DNA from: Alphaproteobacteria bacterium
GTDB taxonomy: Bacteria > Pseudomonadota > Alphaproteobacteria > Micropepsales > Micropepsaceae
Reading direction: 5' to 3'
Assembly (NCBI GenBank): GCA_021324545.1
Contig: JAJPIX010000047.1
Span: forward strand, 52,216-116,215
Length of the DNA: 64,000 nucleotides
Both the position numbers and the translations under genes were made by a program. The notes beneath the pieces were generated by a model, which did no database searches, was not told where the DNA came from, and was given only the letters and a program-made list of their open reading frames with translations. The stretch's first letter is position 1. Each line of letters starts with the position of its first letter. Below, piece after piece: positions 59,762-64,000 of this stretch.

Positions 59762-60505
59762 TCATTCCATCCAGGCGGCGGCCACGGTTTTTTCGTCCGA
59801 ACCGCGACGCGCCGTTTGTGTGCGCATTTGCAGCTCCATTTCTTTCCGCCATTGGTGGCGCAGCCTTGCGCGCGGCGTGGGATAGCGAACGTCCAGGAAA
59901 TCCGCCCTGATCACGCGATCCGTGCGGAAATGGCGGAACGCCTTTCGCAGCTCGCACCAGGCCACGATCAGCCGCACAACATCGAGATAGGCAATCGCAA
60001 TGGGCCAGATAATGCGTTCGCTCGCAGCATTTTTCTCGTCGCGATAAACGATGAACACCTTGTCCTGCCTGCGGATGGCCGCACGCAGGCGGGGCATGTC
60101 GATGGCATCCGGTGGCGCAGGTTTGTGCGGCGCGGCCAGACCCGGCTCCATCAGAAGCGGGCGAAGATGTTCGGGAATGACAGCGCCGATCTTCGCCACC
60201 AGATCGGCGGCCGCGCGCGATAGCACCGGATCGGCGCGCCCCATCACCCATTGCGCGCCAAGAATGGCGGCTTCCACCTCGTCGGCGGTCAGCATGAGCG
60301 GCGGCATGTCGAACCCGCCTTCCAGCACGTAACCAACGCCTGCCTCGCCGCGGATGGGCACGCGGTCAGCCATGAGCTGCGCGATGTCGCGATAGATGGT
60401 GCGCAGCGAAGTTTCCATCTCCTCGGCGATTTCGCCGGCCGTCACGGGCCGGCGTTTTCGCCGGAGAATCTGGACGATGCGGAATAGACGGTCGGCCCTG
60501 CGCAT
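59762..60505 (-). CDS. YafY-type HTH/WYL transcriptional regulator
   Basis: A 247-residue regulator: DeoR-like winged helix in the first 60 residues ('RLFRIVQILRRKRRPVTAGEIAEEMETSLRTIYRDIAQLMADRVPIRGEAGVGYVL') and a WYL-type ligand-binding domain ('VFIVYRDEKNAASERIIWPIAIAYLDVVRLIVAWCELRKAFRHFRTDRV'). It diverges from a GST gene across a perfect palindrome (60526-60549) and is most likely its repressor. Confidence 0.92.
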   Translation of the reverse strand: MRRADRLFRIVQILRRKRRPVTAGEIAEEMETSLRTIYRDIAQLMADRVPIRGEAGVGYVLEGGFDMPPLMLTADEVEAAILGAQWVMGRADPVLSRAAADLVAKIGAVIPEHLRPLLMEPGLAAPHKPAPPDAIDMPRLRAAIRRQDKVFIVYRDEKNAASERIIWPIAIAYLDVVRLIVAWCELRKAFRHFRTDRVIRADFLDVRYPTPRARLRHQWRKEMELQMRTQTARRGSDEKTVAAAWME

Positions 60506-60525
60506 GCTGCCAGGCTACTGAAAGA

Positions 60526-60549
60526 CTGCTGACACCATGCTGTCAGCAG
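60526..60549. promoter_or_regulatory. operator palindrome CTGCTGACA-N6-TGTCAGCAG
   Basis: A perfect 9-6-9 inverted repeat in the 84-base spacer between the WYL regulator and the GST gene, 20 bases from the regulator's ATG. Tracts of this type (TGACA...TGTCA) are commonly seen beside YafY-like regulators. Confidence 0.7.
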
Positions 60550-60589
60550 CCTTGGGCTATGAAAAGGGCAAAGAGGACAGGAGGCGCAT

Positions 60590-61294
60590 ATGATCACGCT
60601 TTTCGGATTCGGCCCCGCATTCGGGCTTCCCGACCCCAGCCCCTTCGTGATGGAGACGGAGGTGCAGCTCAAGATGGCCGGTGTGCCTTACAAATTCGTC
60701 CACGCGACCCCGCCCGAGGGACCAAAGGGCAAGATTCCATTCATCGAGGATGACGGCCTCAAGATCGGCGATTCCACCTTCATCCGCCGCCATATCGAGA
60801 GCAAATACCACTTCGACCTCGACAATGGTCTTTCCACCGCCGAACGCGCCGAAGCCTGGATTGTCGAGCGCATGCTGGAAGATCAGGTCTATTTCGCGCT
60901 GCTTCAGATGCGCTGGATGGATGATGACAATTTCGCGCGCGGCCCCGCGCGCTTCTTCGACCGCGCGCCGGAGGGTGCGCGCGAATCCGCGCGCGAGCTC
61001 GTGAGGAACACGCTGCACGGCCACGGCATCGGGCGGCACAGCCACCAGGAGATCGCCGACCTTGGCGGCCGTTCGATCCGTGCGCTGTCTGTCGTGCTGG
61101 GCGACAAGCCCTATCTGATGGGCGAAAGCCCATGCGGCGCCGATGCCACCATGTTTGGCATGATCGCTGGAATCCTAACGCCCCATTTCGACGGCCCGCT
61201 GCGCGAATGGACGGAGGCGCATGGAAACCTTGTCGCCCATCGCGACCGGATGATGGAGCAATTCTATCCGGACTTCGCAAAGCAGGCGGCGTGA
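60590..61294 (+). CDS. glutathione S-transferase family protein (metaxin/failed-axon type)
   Basis: A 234-residue protein with an N-terminal thioredoxin-like domain ('VMETEVQLKMAGVPYKFV', 'PKGKIPFIEDDGLKIGDSTFIRRHIESK') and an alpha-helical GST C-domain ('YLMGESPCGADATMFGMIAGILTPHFDGPL'). The catalytic Ser/Tyr of classical GSTs is not obvious, and the pattern fits the metaxin-like/Fax branch. ATG 60590 with a purine-rich AGGAGG upstream. Probable target of the divergent WYL regulator. Confidence 0.88.
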   Translation: MITLFGFGPAFGLPDPSPFVMETEVQLKMAGVPYKFVHATPPEGPKGKIPFIEDDGLKIGDSTFIRRHIESKYHFDLDNGLSTAERAEAWIVERMLEDQVYFALLQMRWMDDDNFARGPARFFDRAPEGARESARELVRNTLHGHGIGRHSHQEIADLGGRSIRALSVVLGDKPYLMGESPCGADATMFGMIAGILTPHFDGPLREWTEAHGNLVAHRDRMMEQFYPDFAKQAA

Positions 61295-61309
61295 CCGAGG
61301 TGAGCGGCT

Positions 61310-61612
61310 TCAGCCGAAATAGCGCAGCGCGAGATCGGCCACGAAGTTGAGGCCCCACGAACGAAGCGGCGGCGCGCGATCTTCCCATTCCAAACGCTGA
61401 AGCGTGCGCGATTGCGTCCGCGCGTAGCTGTAATGCTCGGGGCGGAATTCGGCGCAAAGGCCCACGATCGGTTGCCTGCTGTTGCGCAGCAAGGCGGGAC
61501 CCGATCCGTGGGAGCGCAGGCCAGCTTCCTGGGCCGGCGTCGAGGCTTGGGCGCGCGACGGACGGGTGCGTTTTGTCTGCGGCGTGGGGCGGTTTGTCCT
61601 GTTCCGGCGCAT
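61310..61612 (-). CDS. hypothetical protein, 100 residues, weakly supported
   Basis: An ORF from ATG 61612 to TGA 61310. Supports: GC-rich third positions, GGAAG about 9 bases before the ATG, and a plausible C-terminal segment ('PEHYSYARTQSRTLQRLEWEDRAPPLRSWGLNFVADLALRYFG'). Against: the N-terminal third is Arg/Thr/Pro-rich low complexity, and I know no family. It occupies the otherwise empty 465-base gap between the GST gene and the M56 gene, in the same direction as blaI-M56. Confidence 0.45.
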   Translation of the reverse strand: MRRNRTNRPTPQTKRTRPSRAQASTPAQEAGLRSHGSGPALLRNSRQPIVGLCAEFRPEHYSYARTQSRTLQRLEWEDRAPPLRSWGLNFVADLALRYFG

Positions 61613-61759
61613 GGTATAGGTCTTCCGTGCGTTGCACGGGACGCCGCGCAAAACCCGTGCAAGGCACGCTTTGGCCCACGCTTTTTCGCCCGCGCACTGC
61701 GAAGCGGCCTGCTTGCGTGCCAATCTGGAACAGAGCCCGTCCGGGCGGGAGCGCCGCCT

Positions 61760-63439
61760 TCAATCGTCCGGATTCTGTTGCGCAGCGCGCCGACCGGGAT
61801 GCGGGTGCGTTTCGATGCGGATTTGTATCCGCTTGCCTGCTTCATCCAGCTGCTGCTGGATCTTGAGATCGATGTTGGCCTTGGCAAGATCGGCCTGCGC
61901 CTGCGCCAGCGCCTCCTGCATTGCCGGCCCGGCCGACTTCATGGCTTCTTCGGCGGCGGCCATCGCCCGGCGATGGGCCTCCATTTCGGCGGCGAGCGTT
62001 GCCCGGTTGGCTTCCACCTGTGCCATGGCGCGCCTGATTTCGGGCGCGACGCGCGCGACCGCGGCGTTCACATCGACTGGCTTGCCGTTCACGATGATGC
62101 TGGTGTGTGTGACGTCGCGGCCATGAACGCGGCGGGTTGTCGAGCGCAGCTGAATGGTCATCGGCGTGCCGTCAGGCGCGGTGTAGGCATAAGCGGCGCC
62201 ATCGGATGAAACGACAGCTTCTGCAGGAGCAGGAGCCGGCGCGGGCGCGGGCGCGGGAGCAACTGCGGGCGTTGCAGGGACAGGCGGCACGCCATCGGCG
62301 GGCGGCGCGGGCGGCGTGGGCGCTGTGGCGTCGGCCGCCGGCAATGTTTCTTCCGCCGTGGCCGGCGCGGGCGGCGGCGGGGGAACCTCGGCGGCGGCCT
62401 GAGGCGCGGGCGGAGGAAGCGGCGCGGTGGCGACAGTCGCGCTGCCGGAATCCTGGGCGAGCGACGGCCGCGCGATCACCAGAGCCGTGGTGGCCAGCAG
62501 CGCCACACCCATCGTCTTGAGCACATCCATGGCTGTCACTCCCGTTCGTTTGGTGGTTGAGGCGAGGACCGATTTCAGGCGCGCTTCCAGCGCGGAGGGC
62601 GACGCCATGTGCATCGGCGCGAAGGCCGAAAGCGGCCGCGCTCGCAATTCGGCCGCGATCTGCAAAAGCTCACCCGCGTAGTCAGAGGCGCGAATGCCCG
62701 CGCACAAAACCGCATCGTCGGTCGCCATTTCCGCATCGCGCCGCATGCGCGCTGCTGCGAGCCAGACAAGCGGATTGGGCCAATAGATCGCGCACGCGGC
62801 AAGCGACAGCAGCTGCGCGAGGCTGTCGCGGCGGCGCACATGCGCAAGCTCATGCAGCAACACCGCTTGGAGCCGCTCGCCGGACCAGTAGAGCGCCCGC
62901 TGCGGCAACAGGATGACGGGGCGGAAAATGCCCCAGGCGATCGGCCCCTGCTCGCCGTTGGAAACGCGCAGCTCCACCCGGCTGGTGCGGACGGGCGGCG
63001 GAAGCTCGCTGGCCTCGAACGGGTTTTCGATGCTGTCGCGCTTCAGCCTGCCAAGGATCAGCGCGGAGAAGAGGCTGCGCAGCGCAATGAGCAGCAAGCC
63101 CGCGATCCATACGAGCGCAAGCGCCTGTGCGACGGCCGGGACATCAAGGCGAATGGAAGGCGCGGCCTGGGCAGGCGCAGCAGCCGATGCGGCGAGAACC
63201 TGCGGCGTGATTGCGGTGGGACCCTGCGGCGCGGGGAGCGAATATACGATGCTTCCCGGCAACAGCGTCGCCATGACCGGCACGAGCAGCAAGGCCCCGA
63301 ACGCGCCGAGCCAGATCAGGTGGCGGCGGCCTGCGCTTTTTCCGCGCGCGCAGAGCCAGGCCGCGCAAAGGATCAGCGATGAAATTACGCCCAATTCGCC
63401 CGCGGCGAGAAGGATCTGCAGCGCATGAAAATCGCTCAT
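61760..63439 (-). CDS. BlaR1/MecR1-type M56 metalloprotease antirepressor
   Basis: A 559-residue membrane protein of the M56 family. Four helices lie at about 12-30, 40-60, 104-130 and 315-333. The zinc motif HELAH is at residues 196-200 with the cytoplasmic-facing 'VRRRDSLAQL' after it. The extracytoplasmic part has a Pro/Ala repeat of about 80 residues (AP and PPP runs, residues 345-430), then a helical C-terminus. There is no penicillin-binding sensor domain, so the signal is not a beta-lactam in the usual way. The ATG at 63439 overlaps the BlaI-like gene by 4 bases, the standard repressor-antirepressor pair. Confidence 0.88.
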   Translation of the reverse strand: MSDFHALQILLAAGELGVISSLILCAAWLCARGKSAGRRHLIWLGAFGALLLVPVMATLLPGSIVYSLPAPQGPTAITPQVLAASAAAPAQAAPSIRLDVPAVAQALALVWIAGLLLIALRSLFSALILGRLKRDSIENPFEASELPPPVRTSRVELRVSNGEQGPIAWGIFRPVILLPQRALYWSGERLQAVLLHELAHVRRRDSLAQLLSLAACAIYWPNPLVWLAAARMRRDAEMATDDAVLCAGIRASDYAGELLQIAAELRARPLSAFAPMHMASPSALEARLKSVLASTTKRTGVTAMDVLKTMGVALLATTALVIARPSLAQDSGSATVATAPLPPPAPQAAAEVPPPPPAPATAEETLPAADATAPTPPAPPADGVPPVPATPAVAPAPAPAPAPAPAEAVVSSDGAAYAYTAPDGTPMTIQLRSTTRRVHGRDVTHTSIIVNGKPVDVNAAVARVAPEIRRAMAQVEANRATLAAEMEAHRRAMAAAEEAMKSAGPAMQEALAQAQADLAKANIDLKIQQQLDEAGKRIQIRIETHPHPGRRAAQQNPDD

Positions 63440-63837
63440 CGGCCCTCCCGTTTGGCCTTCTCGATCAGCCGCGAAAGCCGGCCGAGCTCTTCCTGGGAAA
63501 TGTCGGCATCCTTGCGGGTGAGCATCGCGGAAACCGCGCGCTCCACCGAATTGTCGAAGAAGGTTTTGAGCAGTGAATCCACCGCGCGCCGGCCCATTTC
63601 GCCGCGCGCCACCGCAGGCTCGTAGATGTAGCGGGTGCCGTCGCTTGCGTGCCGCACATGGCCCTTCTTTTCCAGAATGGTGAGCAGCGTGCGAATGGCC
63701 GTGTAGCTGGGCGGATCGGCGATCGCGTCCTGGATTTGCGCGGCCGTGGCTTTGCCCAGGCGATAGAGCGCATCCATGATCTCCCGCTCGCGGCGGGAAA
63801 AGCCGCGATCTTTCCTGCCGTCTTTGCGCCTCTTCAT
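63436..63837 (-). CDS. BlaI/MecI/CopY family repressor
   Basis: A 133-residue repressor with the family winged helix ('FSRREREIMDALYRLGKATAAQIQDAIADPPSYTAIRTLLTILEKKGHVRHASDGTRYIYEP') and a dimerising C-terminus. In this family the M56 partner triggers proteolysis of the repressor. Starts at ATG 63837, whose first base is the first base of a palindrome on the other strand. No beta-lactamase or copper pump gene is nearby. Confidence 0.93.
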   Translation of the reverse strand: MKRRKDGRKDRGFSRREREIMDALYRLGKATAAQIQDAIADPPSYTAIRTLLTILEKKGHVRHASDGTRYIYEPAVARGEMGRRAVDSLLKTFFDNSVERAVSAMLTRKDADISQEELGRLSRLIEKAKREGR

Positions 63838-63852
63838 GCCAAAAAATTGGCA
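63837..63852. promoter_or_regulatory. TGCCAA-AAAA-TTGGCA palindrome at the BlaI start
   Basis: A perfect 6-4-6 inverted repeat covering the position just before and at the start codon of the BlaI-like gene. It could be its autoregulatory operator. A TTGACA (63875-63870, minus strand) lies about 20 bases upstream and could be the -35 element. Confidence 0.45.
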
Positions 63853-63920
63853 CAGAGGGACGGTATTGTCAACATGGCGCTCCGAAATGTGAGGACTCTA
63901 TCCGCGATGTCATGGACGGG

Positions 63921-64000
63921 TCAGCCTTTTGCATTCCCCGGCCACAGATAAAGGGGCGCATAGGTTTCGGCCTGAAAGGCTTGCTGCCCGTTCAGCTCCC
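63921..64000 (-). CDS. 3' end of a gene truncated by the window edge
   Basis: The minus strand is open from the window edge to the TGA at 63921-63923, encoding about 26 residues ending 'QAETYAPLYLWPGNAKG'. This looks like a normal protein end, but it is too short to identify. Its stop lies 84 bases upstream of the BlaI-like gene in the same direction. Confidence 0.4.
   Translation of the reverse strand, partial: ELNGQQAFQAETYAPLYLWPGNAKG

Noticed and set aside
62220..62420. Short GGCGC/GCGGGC repeats as a repeat array
   Set aside because: They encode the Ala/Pro spacer of the M56 protein in frame and are irregular, unlike CRISPR or satellite repeats.
1..64000. Search for CRISPR arrays, transposases, integrases and prophage genes
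   Set aside because: None seen. All long frames belong to ordinary chromosomal families, and the only perfect tandem repeat is the 22-base duplication at 39934.

Overview
The window is a gene-dense, GC-rich alphaproteobacterial chromosome segment. Three things point to the class and to a Caulobacter-like cell-cycle circuit: the master regulator CtrA with its C-terminal Ala-Ala end; genes of the SciP, RcdA (DUF1465) and TrcR (DUF1013) families; and the flagellar block fliF-fliG-fliH-fliN-flbD-flhA beside flgE and sciP. I cannot name the genus; Caulobacterales, Micropepsales or a relative all fit. I see no phage, insertion sequence, integron or CRISPR array. Nearly all of the sequence is coding. 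No stretch above 300 bases is empty unless the weak ORF at 61310-61612 is discounted, in which case 61295-61759 has no gene.

Layout. 1-2330: end of a membrane protein, GNAT acetyltransferase, SDR dehydrogenase, NUDIX hydrolase. 2484-5057: CheY-like receiver, Hpt protein, motA, a 56-residue membrane protein and a small PRC-barrel-like protein. 5197-8307: a lysine-degradation cassette (lysine 6-dehydrogenase-like protein, ALDH7-type semialdehyde dehydrogenase) facing an Lrp/AsnC regulator across palindromic sites. 8381-12390: CHASE2 membrane protein, SH3-like secreted protein, M48 metalloprotease with TPR-like tail, and a second secreted protein. 12384-15481: threonine dehydratase, tRNA-Met, VOC protein, mnmA.

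15525-30376 is the flagellar core. flgK-flgL and fliK-flgD-flgE diverge from a spacer holding two good sigma54 promoters. sciP, fliF, fliG, fliH, fliN, flbD (the sigma54 activator) and flhA follow. 30567-33933: small membrane protein, LemA, DUF2207 protein, DoxX-like protein. 34082-36798: fliJ-fliI diverging from ctrA across a spacer with GANTC methylation sites and CtrA-like sites. 36856-43811: ABC exporter, rpmE, DUF5694 protein, rcdA, DUF1192, quinone oxidoreductase, small proteins, trcR.

43813-56178 is mostly housekeeping: MFS and DedA-type membrane proteins, acyl-CoA synthetase with a histone-like basic N-terminus, two bactofilins, TetA-like MFS, two YdcH-type proteins, a DgcB-like diguanylate cyclase, purE-purK, a COQ9-like protein, peptide deformylase, rpsU, NUDIX and secreted proteins. 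56201-63837: ArsR-type regulator, NIPSNAP protein, S9 peptidase, GFA protein, WYL regulator facing a GST across a perfect operator-like palindrome, and a BlaI/M56 antirepressor pair.

How it fits together (inference from family knowledge): CtrA, restrained by SciP and removed by ClpXP with RcdA, would start early flagellar transcription. FlbD would then switch on the late sigma54 genes (hook, hook-junction, hook-length). A GGDEF protein, bactofilins and TrcR add further cell-cycle and polarity functions within 64 kb.
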